From positions 5,362,887 to 5,426,886 of the forward strand of contig CP143430.1 in NCBI GenBank assembly GCA_039636795.1: 64,000 bases of DNA, in the 5' to 3' direction. The stretch's first letter is position 1, and the number at the start of each line of letters is the position of its first letter. This document shows, piece after piece, positions 25,351-34,838 of the stretch. Position numbers and translations under genes: made by a program. The stretch is from Micrococcaceae bacterium Sec5.1. Its GTDB lineage: Bacteria > Actinomycetota > Actinomycetes > Actinomycetales > Micrococcaceae. The notes under the pieces were generated by a model, which did not search any database, was not told the DNA's origin, and saw only the letters and a program-made list of their open reading frames with translations.

Positions 25351-26847
25351 CACCGGCAGTGGGCAGTACACACGGAGCTCGCGCCTCTTGACAGTGAAGA
25401 CGGCACTGCGCACCCCTGGCTTAGGCTCACCGTCCACGGCAAGGACCAACGGTTCTCCGATCGCCTCAATGGTCACGGTGGTTGCCTCGGTCAGATGCGT
25501 GACTTTGGAAGCGGCAACGGTACCCGTGACCACGGCCCACAGCAGTCGGGCACGGGCAAATGGTTCATCCGCCGTGATCATGCGGACGTCGAAGACGCCG
25601 TCGTCCAGCACGGGGCGTCGAAGTGGGGCATGGTCGCTGGGGTAGTACCGTCCTCGGCCCAGGTACAGGATCCATAGCTTGTGCCTCACGCCGTTAACGG
25701 TGAGCGTCGTGGGCGAGTTCACGCCGAACGTTCGCAGCGATGCCACCAGACTGGCCAGGGGCTTGCCCATGGCAGGCTGCAGTCTCTCCCTACGGCGTAC
25801 GAGGTTCGGATAAACACCCACACTGGCCGTATTCAGCATGGCGATCTCACTGGCCTCAGGGTTGTCAGGCAAACCGCGATGTACGGCAACATGCCCGAAA
25901 TCCACCAACGCGGCCTGACCTTGCGTGACTGCCTCGATTGCGTCGTCAATCGAACTGGTCCCAAGATCACGCGCAAAGTGGTTAAGGGTGCCCCCGGGCA
26001 ATACCAGCAGAGGCAGGGAATGCTCGACGGCGGCAGCCGCCGCAGTGCCCACCGTCCCGTCACCACCCCACACGCCAAGCGCTATGGTGCCCGGCCGGGT
26101 AGCTGCCGCTTCAACTTCCGCGGCTACATCCTCGCCCTCAGCGATTTCATGAATATGCGCCTTAGGGAATACATCCTTCAAGAGTTCGCCGGTTTCCTGA
26201 GAGTACGAACCGCCGAGGACGTTGACGGCGATACTCAGCCCCTCGCCGTCGACAATCGCTGGAGCATCTGCCGGCGTTCGGCGGGGTTTGGGCTCGGCGG
26301 GCTTGGCCGGCCACCATTTACGCGTCAGCAGTGCAGCACCCGCTCCAAGAGCAGAACCAAACACCACGTCTGACGGCCAGTGGGCGCCTGTGTGCACACG
26401 GGAGTAAGCCACGCCTGCCGCTAGGGGCGCGAGTACGGCACCCAGGACGGGAGAGACCATCCCCGCTCCCACAGTAAAAGCCACGGCAGAAGCCGAGTGG
26501 CCAGACGGCATTGACGAACTAACGGGCTGTGGATGCACGAATCTGAAGACCGGCAAATGCTCAGGCAGGGGTCGCGTCCTGGGGAGTGCCGTCTTGAAGA
26601 TGACGTTGGTGACGCCGGAGGCAACGCCCAAAGCAAGGAGTCCGTGCAGGGCTGCCCTGCGCGGCTTTCCTGGAACACTCGCCATGATTCCCGCGATACC
26701 GAACCAGAGCTTCCCCTTGGTGGCCGCTGCGGAGAGCCGCCGGAAGAGATCATCATGTTCACCGTGAGGCTGGCGCGAAACCGCCCTGACAAGGAAATGA
26801 TCGAACCTTGCCACGTGCTTGGGCCCTTTGCCCAGGAAACCTCGCAT
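25336..26847 (-). CDS. Fusion of PAP2 phosphatase and diacylglycerol-kinase-like domains
   Basis: 503 residues from ATG 26847. The N-terminal PAP2 domain has all three motifs, KTALPRTRPLPEH, SMPSGHSASAVAF and SRVHTGAHWPSD. The C-terminal DAGK domain, from about residue 210, has WGGDGTVGTAAAAAVEHSLP and LPGGTLNHFARDLG, both canonical. This architecture suggests lipid phosphate turnover: dephosphorylation and phosphorylation of membrane lipids by one protein. A second stand-alone PAP2 gene is divergent and 87 bp away. Confidence 0.9.
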   Translation of the reverse strand: MRGFLGKGPKHVARFDHFLVRAVSRQPHGEHDDLFRRLSAAATKGKLWFGIAGIMASVPGKPRRAALHGLLALGVASGVTNVIFKTALPRTRPLPEHLPVFRFVHPQPVSSSMPSGHSASAVAFTVGAGMVSPVLGAVLAPLAAGVAYSRVHTGAHWPSDVVFGSALGAGAALLTRKWWPAKPAEPKPRRTPADAPAIVDGEGLSIAVNVLGGSYSQETGELLKDVFPKAHIHEIAEGEDVAAEVEAAATRPGTIALGVWGGDGTVGTAAAAAVEHSLPLLVLPGGTLNHFARDLGTSSIDDAIEAVTQGQAALVDFGHVAVHRGLPDNPEASEIAMLNTASVGVYPNLVRRRERLQPAMGKPLASLVASLRTFGVNSPTTLTVNGVRHKLWILYLGRGRYYPSDHAPLRRPVLDDGVFDVRMITADEPFARARLLWAVVTGTVAASKVTHLTEATTVTIEAIGEPLVLAVDGEPKPGVRSAVFTVKRRELRVYCPLPVDPGS

Positions 26848-26934
26848 GCCACCACAGTAGCGCGAGCTTGGCCGCACGAGCCTGCGGCATTCCCGTGACG
26901 TTCAGACGCTCCATCCAAACTTTCCCTGACTACG

Positions 26935-27648
26935 ATGAGGTGCATGCTCCGAGTCCTGCGTCCGCGTCGAAGGCCCGGCTGGCAGATCGTCGCCCCAGCC
27001 TTGTTCTTGCTCTGCGCATTCGCGGTCCCGGGAGCCATGCTTGTGGCCGGTCAGGGAGAACCCGCCCTTAACAGAATCGATACAACATGGCAGGCCTATA
27101 CCTTCACCCTGCACGCCCCGTTCTGGGACGGAGTAAACGTAGTGCTCAACGCGGTTGGCTATGTAGGGATGCTGGTGTTGCACCTTGTTTTGGTGCTCGC
27201 ACTGCTCATCTGGCGGCGTCCCAAGGCTGCTATCTTCACTGCACTGGCGGGACTTTCTGCCCTGGGGCTCACGCAACTGACCAAAGCCGTTGTCGGCCGC
27301 GAAAGGCCGCAAGGCGCAACGGTCCTCTCGGATACCGGTTCATACCCTTCGGGGCATGTTTCTGCCACAACCGCGTTTCTCGTCGTGTTGGCGTTGCTGA
27401 TTGGCCGGCAGTGGGCGAAGGTGGTGGCCGTTCTTGGCATACTCGCGATGATGATCAGCAGAACCTACCTGTCGGCTCACTGGTTAAGTGATGTCTTGGG
27501 TGGCGCTTGCCTTGCCGCCGGCGTGGTTCTGCTGTTGTGGTGGCCGTTCTCAAAGATATGCGTCCAGGAGAATGAAACCGCTGGCCGGGCAACTATTTGG
27601 CGCGCAGGGGCCTCGCAACGCCAGCAAGAAGCAGGGCAACAAGAATAG
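26935..27648 (+). CDS. PAP2-family membrane phosphatase
   Basis: 237 residues with about six membrane helices. The acid-phosphatase motifs are intact: KAVVGRERPQGAT, SYPSGHVSATTAF, and SRTYLSAHWLSDVLGG. It is probably an undecaprenyl-pyrophosphate or phosphatidate phosphatase acting at the outer membrane leaflet. It is divergent from the PAP2-DAGK fusion. The last 56 bp overlap the 3' end of the MFS gene on the other strand, and that hydrophilic tail (QRQQEAGQQE) looks like run-on rather than domain. Confidence 0.9.
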   Translation: MRCMLRVLRPRRRPGWQIVAPALFLLCAFAVPGAMLVAGQGEPALNRIDTTWQAYTFTLHAPFWDGVNVVLNAVGYVGMLVLHLVLVLALLIWRRPKAAIFTALAGLSALGLTQLTKAVVGRERPQGATVLSDTGSYPSGHVSATTAFLVVLALLIGRQWAKVVAVLGILAMMISRTYLSAHWLSDVLGGACLAAGVVLLLWWPFSKICVQENETAGRATIWRAGASQRQQEAGQQE

Positions 27649-28786
27649 GTACTCCGATCGCCAGGAGTGCCATGTGAATTCCCGTTTGATCGCCAAGGTA
27701 ACCCAGAAGCGGCGGGCCAGCCAGGAACGCGACATAGCCAATCGTTGAGACCACAGAGACCCGTGCCGCTGCATGCTTGGGATCGTCGGCCGCAGCGGAC
27801 ATGCCCATGGGGAAGGCCAACGCCGCACCAACGCCCCAGAGAGCAGCACCAAAGCCGGCCAGCACCACGTTGCCGGCAAAGACGAACAACGCCAGGCCCA
27901 GCGCGGCCGCTGCCATGCTGGCCCGCAGGACAGCGACGCGGCCGAACCTGTCGATGACCTTGCCGCCTAGGAAGCGCATCCCCGTCATGGCAGCAACGAA
28001 GAGCGCGAAGAGCAGGGCGCCGGTCGCTTCGGAGGTACCGAGTCCATCGACTGCTGCCTTGGCAATCCAGTCATTGCCGGCGCCCTCCGTGAGGGTCGCA
28101 CCCAAAACCACCACACCGATGAGCAGGGTCCGGCCGTCCCGCCAAGCCGTGGGTCCCTTGGGAGCCGGCGCGCCGTCGTCGAGAGTTTCAGCCACTGACG
28201 CTTCGTGCGGCAGGAAGTAGCGCGGCACGGTCAGCGCGAGGAGGACAGCAAGTCCAGCGATCACGAGCAGATGCTCAGGGAGGCCAACACCAAGTTGGGA
28301 GAGCCCCGCCCCGATCAAAGCGCCTACAAAAGCCCCGCCGCTGAACGCTGCGTGAAACTGGGGCATGATGGTCCGCTTGAGCCGGTGTTCGACGTCGGCC
28401 CCTTCGATGTTCTGGGCCACGTCCCAGAGGCCGATGCCGATGCCAAAGAAGAAGAGGGCCATCGCTGTGGCCGGAACCGATGCAGCCATGAGGGAGAAGG
28501 CGATCGCCGCACCTGCCGCCCCCGCCACGATGCCCGCAAGACGTACCGTTCCGGCGGTACCGATTCGGCCCACCACCCAACCTGCGGATGGCAATGCCAT
28601 CAAGGACCCGACGGCGGTGCAAAGCAGCAGGGTGCCCATTTGACCGGAGGTCAGGCTGAGAGCCTCAGTGACAGCGGGGATGCGTGCCGCCCAGCTGGCA
28701 AACACCAAGCCGTTCATGGCGAAGATCAGGAACGTCGCCACCGCCGCGGCGTTGACATTGGCGGTGCTTTTTGTGCTGGTGGTCAT
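27593..28786 (-). CDS. MFS transporter
   Basis: 397 residues from ATG 28786, which overlaps the DeoR stop (ATGA). Twelve hydrophobic segments; the loop FGRVAVLRASM and the start FLIFAMNGLVFASWAARIPA fit the YbjJ-like branch of the major facilitator superfamily. Because it is translationally coupled to a DeoR-type regulator, a sugar or sugar-derived substrate is plausible, but no substrate residue can be read. The 3' end overlaps the convergent PAP2 gene. Confidence 0.88.
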   Translation of the reverse strand: MTTSTKSTANVNAAAVATFLIFAMNGLVFASWAARIPAVTEALSLTSGQMGTLLLCTAVGSLMALPSAGWVVGRIGTAGTVRLAGIVAGAAGAAIAFSLMAASVPATAMALFFFGIGIGLWDVAQNIEGADVEHRLKRTIMPQFHAAFSGGAFVGALIGAGLSQLGVGLPEHLLVIAGLAVLLALTVPRYFLPHEASVAETLDDGAPAPKGPTAWRDGRTLLIGVVVLGATLTEGAGNDWIAKAAVDGLGTSEATGALLFALFVAAMTGMRFLGGKVIDRFGRVAVLRASMAAAALGLALFVFAGNVVLAGFGAALWGVGAALAFPMGMSAAADDPKHAAARVSVVSTIGYVAFLAGPPLLGYLGDQTGIHMALLAIGVPILVALLLAGVARPLRAK

Positions 28787-29550
28787 GCAATCACAACTTC
28801 CACAGAGAGTTTGTCGAGCCGGGCAAGATCTTCGGAGGATGGCTTGAGGTCCGTGACGATGATGTCCACAGTGTCCATCGCAGCAACCAGAGCTACCGCG
28901 CTGGCATTCCACTTACTGCCGGAGGAGGCAACGATCACCCGCGACGCCGATTCCAGGCCAGCGCGCTTCACTGCGGCGTCGTCCAGGTCATGGGCCAGCA
29001 GTCCATCCTTGAGATTGAGGGCGCAGGGCGTCACCACAGCGGTATCGAACCGCAACGAGCGGATATTCGCTTCGGTCATGGGCCCGCGGAAAGACTGTTC
29101 GCCTGGAATGAGGCTTCCTCCCGGGAGTATGAGCTGCGGCCGGCGGCCTTCCTTGGCGTGAGTCAGCGCCTCGACGCCGTGCAATGACATCGGCATCACT
29201 GTGAGTTCACGCTGGCCCAGTCGCCGCGCAATCTCCGTGGCGGTGGATCCGCTGTCCAACCACACATGCTCGCGGTCCTTCAACAGTGCGTCAACAGCCG
29301 CCGCGATCTTGAGCTTTGCCTCGTGATCTTCCAGTTCTCGCTGCCCATAGCCGGGGTTGTCACCTCGCGCTACCAGACTGCGGGCGCCGCCGTGGATCCG
29401 CTTCAGTACTCCATTGGCAGCAAGAATCTCGAGATCACGGCGGACTGTGGCGCCCGAGGCTCCGGTGGCGGCTACCAGCTCGTCCACGGATACTTCTTCG
29501 CGTTTGCGCAGCAGCTCGCCAATGAGCCGGTGGCGGTCAGCAGTTCCCAT
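28783..29550 (-). CDS. DeoR/GlpR-family transcriptional regulator
   Basis: 255 residues. The N-terminal helix-turn-helix reads RHRLIGELLRKREEVSVDEL, ATGASGATVRRDLEILAANG, the DeoR signature. The C-terminal domain (DeoRC) has LDSGSTATEIARRLGQRELT and VVTPCALNLKDGLLAHDLDD, the sugar-phosphate-sensing fold. It is the first gene of a two-gene unit with the MFS transporter it presumably controls. Confidence 0.92.
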   Translation of the reverse strand: MGTADRHRLIGELLRKREEVSVDELVAATGASGATVRRDLEILAANGVLKRIHGGARSLVARGDNPGYGQRELEDHEAKLKIAAAVDALLKDREHVWLDSGSTATEIARRLGQRELTVMPMSLHGVEALTHAKEGRRPQLILPGGSLIPGEQSFRGPMTEANIRSLRFDTAVVTPCALNLKDGLLAHDLDDAAVKRAGLESASRVIVASSGSKWNASAVALVAAMDTVDIIVTDLKPSSEDLARLDKLSVEVVIA

Positions 29551-29608
29551 GATTCAACGGTATCAGGCTCGCGCTCATTTAATCACGCAGTGTGATCATT
29601 TGCTCACC

Positions 29609-29745
29609 GATGCTCTCTCACATCCGGACACTTAAATGCCGATGCTCTTCCACATCCCACCCCTCAAACCCGGATGTTCTCTCCCTTGCGTCAGGAAAGT
29701 GAGAGAGCATCCGGCCAAAAGGGCAACGAGGTGAGAGAACGTGGG
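29609..29745. repeat. Degenerate 32-bp-period repeat block with inverted copies
   Basis: Units begin exactly 32 bp apart at 29609, 29641 and 29673 with gatgctctctcacatcc-like starts; an inverted, related segment (gtgagagagcatccggcc) lies at about 29699-29716, then gtgagagaacgtgggg at 29731. It fills the spacer between the DeoR gene and the ABC-F gene. It shares period and core with the array at 52277. Confidence 0.75.
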
Positions 29746-29747
29746 GA

Positions 29748-31430
29748 CTACCGGGCGCGCTCCACGCGTTTCTCATCCCAGACGGGTTCCTCGGACTCGT
29801 AGACCTTGCCATCGGAGCCGAAGATCAGGAAGCGGTCAAAGGACTTGGCGAACCAGCGGTCGTGGGTGACAGCCAGGACCGTTCCCTCGAAGGCATCGAT
29901 TGCCCGCTCCAGCGCCTCGCCGGAGTGCAGGTCCAAGTTGTCGGTGGGCTCGTCAAGGAGCAAGAGGGTGGCTCCAGACAGCTGCAGCAGCAGGATCTGG
30001 AACCGGGCCTGCTGGCCACCGGACAGTGACTCGTACTTTTGCTCCGATTGACCGGCCAATCCGTAGGAGTCCAGAGCACCTGCCGCAGCTTCGCGGGGCA
30101 GGCCCGAGCGGTGTTCATCGCCGCGGTGCAGGATCTCCAACAACGTCCGGCCCAGCAGATCGGGGCGAACGTGCGTCTGTGCGAAGAATCCCGGGCGGAT
30201 ACGGGCGCCCAACTTCACAGTTCCTTCATGCGGCACTTCAGCAATGACAACGTCCGACACCGGCAAGTGCTCCCGCTCGGGGTCGGTGCCACCGGTGGCA
30301 AGCAAGCGCAGGAAGTGGCTCTTACCGGAACCGTTGGAACCGAGTACGCCCACACGGTCGCCGAACCAGATTTCCGTGGAGAACGGCTTCATGAGCCCAG
30401 TCAGTTCAAGCTTCTCCGCCACGACGGCGCGTTTGGCTGTTCGCCCACCCTTGAGGCGCATCTTGACGTTCTGCTCAATTGGCAGGGCCTCGGGTGGTCC
30501 AGCCTCCAGGAACTTGGCAAGACGGGTCTGTGCTGCCTGGTACCTGTTTGCCATGTCAGACCGGAACGCGGCCTTGTTCTTGTACATGTTGACGAGTTCC
30601 TTGAGCTTCACGTGCTCCTCGTCCCAACGCTTGCGGAGTTCCTCGAATCGGGCGTTCCTGTCGGCGCGTGCCTCTACATAGGAACCGAAACCGCCGCCGT
30701 GGATCCAGGCTCCGGCACCGTTGATGCCGGGTTCCAGCGTCACGATTCGGCCGGCGGCGTTGTTGAGCAGCTCGCGGTCGTGGCTGATGAACAGCACGGT
30801 CTTCTTGGATTCGTTGAGCTTGGATTCGAGCCAGCGCTTACCGGGGACGTCAAGGTAGTTGTCCGGTTCGTCCAGGAGCAGGAGTTCGTCCGGACCAGCG
30901 AAGAGGGCTTCCAACACGAGGCGCTTCTGCTCCCCACCGGACAGCGTGGAGGCACGTCGGAACTGTGCTTTGTCGAAGGAAATTCCCAAAGCCGCCATGC
31001 ACACTTCGTCCCAGACGGTCTCGACGTCGTACCCGCCGGCGTCTCCCCAATCCACGATCGCCTGGGCGTACTTCATCTGGGTGGGCTCGTCGTCGTGCTC
31101 CATCATGGCGAGCTCTGCGTCTTCTACAGCCTTGGCAGCTGCCGCGAGACCGGCTTGGGCCGTCGAAACCAGCAGATCCCGGACAGTTGATTCATCCCGG
31201 ACTTGCCCCACGAACTGCCGCATGATGCCCATGTTCCCGGATTTGCCCACGACGCCTTCGTCGGGTGTGAGGTCGCCGGAAATGATCTTAAACAGCGTCG
31301 TCTTGCCGGTTCCGTTGGGTCCAATCAGCGCGGTCTTGGTGCCGTCAGGCACCTTGAAGGTCACGCCGTTGAGCAGCTGGGTGCCGTCGGAGAGGAAGTA
31401 GTCGATGCCGGAAACGTCAATATGGGCCAC
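29748..31430 (-). CDS. ABC-F family ATPase
   Basis: 560 residues with two ATPase domains and no membrane segments, the ABC-F layout. First domain: GPNGTGKTTLFKIISG, LSGGEQKRLVLEALFAGPDE, LLLDEPDNYLDVPGKRWLE. Second: GSNGSGKSHFLRLLA, LSGGQQARFQILLLQLS, LLLDEPTDNLDLHSGEAL. The linker between domains (about residues 250-330) is charged and helical. ABC-F proteins act on the ribosome in translation or antibiotic protection; which of these applies cannot be told here. It stands alone. Confidence 0.93.
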   Translation of the reverse strand: MAHIDVSGIDYFLSDGTQLLNGVTFKVPDGTKTALIGPNGTGKTTLFKIISGDLTPDEGVVGKSGNMGIMRQFVGQVRDESTVRDLLVSTAQAGLAAAAKAVEDAELAMMEHDDEPTQMKYAQAIVDWGDAGGYDVETVWDEVCMAALGISFDKAQFRRASTLSGGEQKRLVLEALFAGPDELLLLDEPDNYLDVPGKRWLESKLNESKKTVLFISHDRELLNNAAGRIVTLEPGINGAGAWIHGGGFGSYVEARADRNARFEELRKRWDEEHVKLKELVNMYKNKAAFRSDMANRYQAAQTRLAKFLEAGPPEALPIEQNVKMRLKGGRTAKRAVVAEKLELTGLMKPFSTEIWFGDRVGVLGSNGSGKSHFLRLLATGGTDPEREHLPVSDVVIAEVPHEGTVKLGARIRPGFFAQTHVRPDLLGRTLLEILHRGDEHRSGLPREAAAGALDSYGLAGQSEQKYESLSGGQQARFQILLLQLSGATLLLLDEPTDNLDLHSGEALERAIDAFEGTVLAVTHDRWFAKSFDRFLIFGSDGKVYESEEPVWDEKRVERAR

Positions 31431-31496
31431 CGCCCAATCTTCCCACGGCCAGGTATTAGGGCTCGACGGCGGAACTTGGCCTGGGTGCCCAGCGGG

Positions 31497-32759
31497 CTAA
31501 GCGTCAGGCTTTCGCCGGGCAAACTGGGGTGCATGCTCGGGTCGTGGGCCGAAGGCAATCATCCGTGCAGGCAACTTCCGGAAGCTGGGAAAATTACGGA
31601 GCACAAAGAGCAACAGCTTGGGCGGCTTTGGCTGCTTGCCCGCCATGACCTGTGCGAAGATCACGCGATGCAGCACCCGCTGAAACGTCTGCACAATCAC
31701 GGTTGGGGCCCACCGCCGCTTCTGGACGGCGGCGAGGTGATCGTCGTCGAGCGTTTTGCTCAGCAGCGGGGAAGCAAGGATCCGGGCCGCTGCGACGGCG
31801 TCCTGCACCGCCAGGTTGATCCCCACGCCGCCGGCGGGGGACATCGCGTGCGCAGCATCGCCAATCAGCAAGAGGCCTGGCTTGTGCCACTCGGACATGC
31901 GGTTGAGCTTCACGTCCAACAGGTGGAGATCATCCATGGAGCCAATGTTGTCCACGCGGTCGGCAAGATCTGGCCGCAATCTGGCGATGCGTGCGCGAAA
32001 CGCCTCTACGCCTTCGGCCCGCAACTGCGGATCCAGTCCTTTCGCCGCAAGGTAGGCGATCTGATAAAAGTCCTTGCGGGTCAAACTCAGCAACACGTCC
32101 GAGGTCCCGAAGCTGGGCGCAATCGACGCCACGGCTTTCCTCTCGTCTGCATTCCTCGGAAGCCGGAACCACCAGGTATCGAACGGCACCGGAAATTCGC
32201 GTGGGATCAAACCTGCCCGTGAACGAAGTACGGAACTACGACCGTCACATGCCACCGTCAATGAAGCGTTCACTTCGCCCGTCCGCACGGTTTCGCCCGT
32301 CAGGGGATCCCGGGTTCTGTAGGCCACGCCCGTCACGGCGCCGGACCCATCGCGGAGCAGCTCTGTCGCCTCAGTGTTCATCCGAAGTGTGAAGGTGGGT
32401 TCCTGCTTGGCTGCCTCCACCAGAAAGTTCAGCAAGTCCCACTGGGGCACCATGGCCACGTAGTTGTACGGCTCCTTGAGGAGCCCGAAATCAGCGAGGA
32501 TCACTGAATCCCCGGTCCCGGCTGGCAGTTGGAAATTGCCGAGCTTGCTCTGCGGCAGCTGCCGGAAACCTTCGCCCAGCCCCAACTCGTCCAGGAGGCG
32601 AATGGTGGAAGCATGTACGGTATCGCCACGGAAGTCCCGCAGGAAATCGGCGTGCTTCTCCAGCACAGTGACTTCGACTCCGGCCCTGGCAAGCAGCAAG
32701 CCCAGCACAATCCCGGCCGGTCCTCCACCAACCACAACGCACTGCGTGCTGCTTTGCAT
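31497..32759 (-). CDS. FAD-dependent aromatic-ring monooxygenase-like protein
   Basis: 420 residues. FAD-binding motif VVVGGGPAGIVLGLLLARAG at the N-terminus, DG-type motif LTVACDGRSSVLRSRAGL near residue 170, and GDAAHAMSPAGGVGINLAVQ near residue 295, all characteristic of class A flavoprotein hydroxylases (PHBH/UbiH type). These enzymes use NAD(P)H and oxygen to hydroxylate phenolic or polyketide substrates. No neighbouring pathway gene reveals the substrate. It is 13 bp after the PBP gene in reading direction. Confidence 0.88.
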   Translation of the reverse strand: MQSSTQCVVVGGGPAGIVLGLLLARAGVEVTVLEKHADFLRDFRGDTVHASTIRLLDELGLGEGFRQLPQSKLGNFQLPAGTGDSVILADFGLLKEPYNYVAMVPQWDLLNFLVEAAKQEPTFTLRMNTEATELLRDGSGAVTGVAYRTRDPLTGETVRTGEVNASLTVACDGRSSVLRSRAGLIPREFPVPFDTWWFRLPRNADERKAVASIAPSFGTSDVLLSLTRKDFYQIAYLAAKGLDPQLRAEGVEAFRARIARLRPDLADRVDNIGSMDDLHLLDVKLNRMSEWHKPGLLLIGDAAHAMSPAGGVGINLAVQDAVAAARILASPLLSKTLDDDHLAAVQKRRWAPTVIVQTFQRVLHRVIFAQVMAGKQPKPPKLLLFVLRNFPSFRKLPARMIAFGPRPEHAPQFARRKPDA

Positions 32760-32772
32760 AGCTTCTCCCGAT

Positions 32773-34758
32773 TTAGCCGGCGGCGGTGAGGAACGACTTC
32801 AACAACGGCCCGCTGGTGGTCGCACCCAGCCCGCCGTCTTCCACGAATACTGCAACTGCCAGGTCTCCATGGACGGCAACAATCCAGGCGTGCGTTTTGG
32901 GCGGGTCGTCATTGCCGAACTCGGCAGTTCCCGTTTTTGCGCCAACGGGCGCTCCCGGTACCTGGGCGAGGAATCCTGCGTGCCCGGAGGTCACCACTGC
33001 CCGCATCATGTCCGACAGTGCCGCGGCTTCTTCCTTGGTGATCGGCTTGGTTGAGGGTGGTGATGCGGGCGCCGTGCTGGCGGAAGCGGACGACGGCGGC
33101 GCGCTGCCGCTTTCCGTGGGCGTGGCTGTGGCGCTGGAGTTCTGGGCCTCAGGGTTCAGCACGAGTTGAGGCGACACCGGAGCGCCGTTGCCAACAGAGG
33201 CTGCCATGATCGCCGCAGACAGCGGGGAGAAGAGCACCTTCCCCTGGCCGATCATGGATGCCGCGTGCTCGGTTCCCTCTGCCGCTCCGGGGACGGAACC
33301 GAGGAAGGCGTCGGCTCCCAGCTTGGGCGCTTCCACGGCCACGCCCAATGCCATCGCGGCAGACTCGAGTTGGTCCTGGCTGACGGTGTCACGGGCATTG
33401 ATGAAAGCGGTATTGCAGGAGTGCGCAAAAGCGTCCCGCAGCGTAACAGAGCCCAAGGAGCTTTCCGGGTAGCCCTCGGAGTTCTTGAAGGTCCTGCCGT
33501 CAACCGTCAGGGTCGGGGTACATTCCACCTTGGAATCAGGCGTGGCGCCGTCGCGGAAGAGCGCCAGGGAATCGACGATCTTGAACGTGGAGCCCGGCGC
33601 ATATTGGCCAAGCATCGCCGTGTTGTAGCCGTTGCTGCCCGGACCGGATGCCGCCGCCAGAACAGCTCCAGTAGAAGGCTTCAGCGCCACAATGGCGGAC
33701 GCTGGCCCTACTCCGGCAAGCGTTTCTTCAGCCAGTTGCTGCAGCTTCAGGTCAAGCGTGGTCTTGAGGGTTGTTCCAGGCACGGGAAGGGACGAGAAGA
33801 ACACTTTGGTTGCCGGGGTCTCGCCTTCCGACTTCGCTTCCTGCTTGGCGACTACCTCCACGCCGTCCTTTCCGCGGAGCAGAGAATCGTATTTCTGTTG
33901 AAGGCCGCCGGTTCCTGTGGTGTCCCCGGCCCTCAGGGCACCATTGGACTTTTCGATCTGCTCTGCACTGGCCTGGCCCACGCTTCCCAACAGCGCCCTG
34001 GCGAAGGTGCGTGTCGGTGCCAGAGCCATGGAATCCAGGATGCTCGCGCCACCCGGAATGGCAGTGATCTTTGCTTCGGTAATTTCGGGGGTGTAGGCAC
34101 GGAGGACGATGCCTTCCACGAAAGCTTGCGGACCCGAGGCTGCCACCTGCTTGGCGTACTCTTCAACATCAAGGCCGAGCAAAGCAGCCATTGCCCGGGC
34201 GGACGCATCCGCCTGATCAGCGGCAAGCTTGGTCTTGTCGATACCAACGCGGAAAACAGGGCGGTCTTCCACAATGGGGGCATCCCCTGCGCCGAGGATC
34301 TGTCCGCGCTGGGCAGGAACCGTCTTAACGGAGAGGGTCTCGTCATCCGAAAGTTCGGGCGCGAGGAGCTGGGGTTTCCATTGAACAGCCCACTTGTCGC
34401 CGGACTTTTTCAACGTAGCTTCGGAGCTGTACTCCCATTTGGCCGAGCCAATGTTCCAGCTGTAGTTCAAAGGGAAGGTGGCGGTCTCGCCGTCGAGCTT
34501 CACGTCACCTGACTGAACCGATGGCTTGGCGCCGAGTCCCTCAAACACCGCTTTGAGTTGATCGTTGGCCGCGGAGCTGTCCTTGCCCTCCACGGTGAGC
34601 GAACCGACGTCGAGCGCGGCAAGCGAGGAGGCCAACTGCTTCGCTGCACCCTCGGCACCCGCGCGGCCGTCATCGCAGGCGGTCAGCGAACCAGCCATCA
34701 CCAGCGCCACCAAGCCAAGAACAAGATTCCGTGTTTTCATTTTCCCCATTTGCGACAT
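32773..34758 (-). CDS. Class B penicillin-binding protein (lipoprotein type)
   Basis: 661 residues from ATG 34758; starts at 34749 and 34740 are also possible. The N-terminus MKTRNLVLGLVALVMAGSLT ends in a lipobox TAC, so it is probably lipid-anchored. An NTF2-like MecA_N domain (about residues 25-140) is followed by a dimerisation domain and the transpeptidase domain with YAPGSTFKIVDS (active serine), SCNTAFIN and GAKTGTAEFG. A Ser/Thr/Pro-rich insert occurs between SxN and KTG. It should cross-link peptidoglycan at the outer surface; related proteins can show low beta-lactam affinity, which is not established here. Confidence 0.9.
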   Translation of the reverse strand: MSQMGKMKTRNLVLGLVALVMAGSLTACDDGRAGAEGAAKQLASSLAALDVGSLTVEGKDSSAANDQLKAVFEGLGAKPSVQSGDVKLDGETATFPLNYSWNIGSAKWEYSSEATLKKSGDKWAVQWKPQLLAPELSDDETLSVKTVPAQRGQILGAGDAPIVEDRPVFRVGIDKTKLAADQADASARAMAALLGLDVEEYAKQVAASGPQAFVEGIVLRAYTPEITEAKITAIPGGASILDSMALAPTRTFARALLGSVGQASAEQIEKSNGALRAGDTTGTGGLQQKYDSLLRGKDGVEVVAKQEAKSEGETPATKVFFSSLPVPGTTLKTTLDLKLQQLAEETLAGVGPASAIVALKPSTGAVLAAASGPGSNGYNTAMLGQYAPGSTFKIVDSLALFRDGATPDSKVECTPTLTVDGRTFKNSEGYPESSLGSVTLRDAFAHSCNTAFINARDTVSQDQLESAAMALGVAVEAPKLGADAFLGSVPGAAEGTEHAASMIGQGKVLFSPLSAAIMAASVGNGAPVSPQLVLNPEAQNSSATATPTESGSAPPSSASASTAPASPPSTKPITKEEAAALSDMMRAVVTSGHAGFLAQVPGAPVGAKTGTAEFGNDDPPKTHAWIVAVHGDLAVAVFVEDGGLGATTSGPLLKSFLTAAG

Positions 34759-34838
34759 TATGCCCCGTTCCACTGACACTTTCTTGTCGCGCCCACACCC
34801 CGGACCCGTCCCACCCCCGGGTCCACCGAAAATGACTT

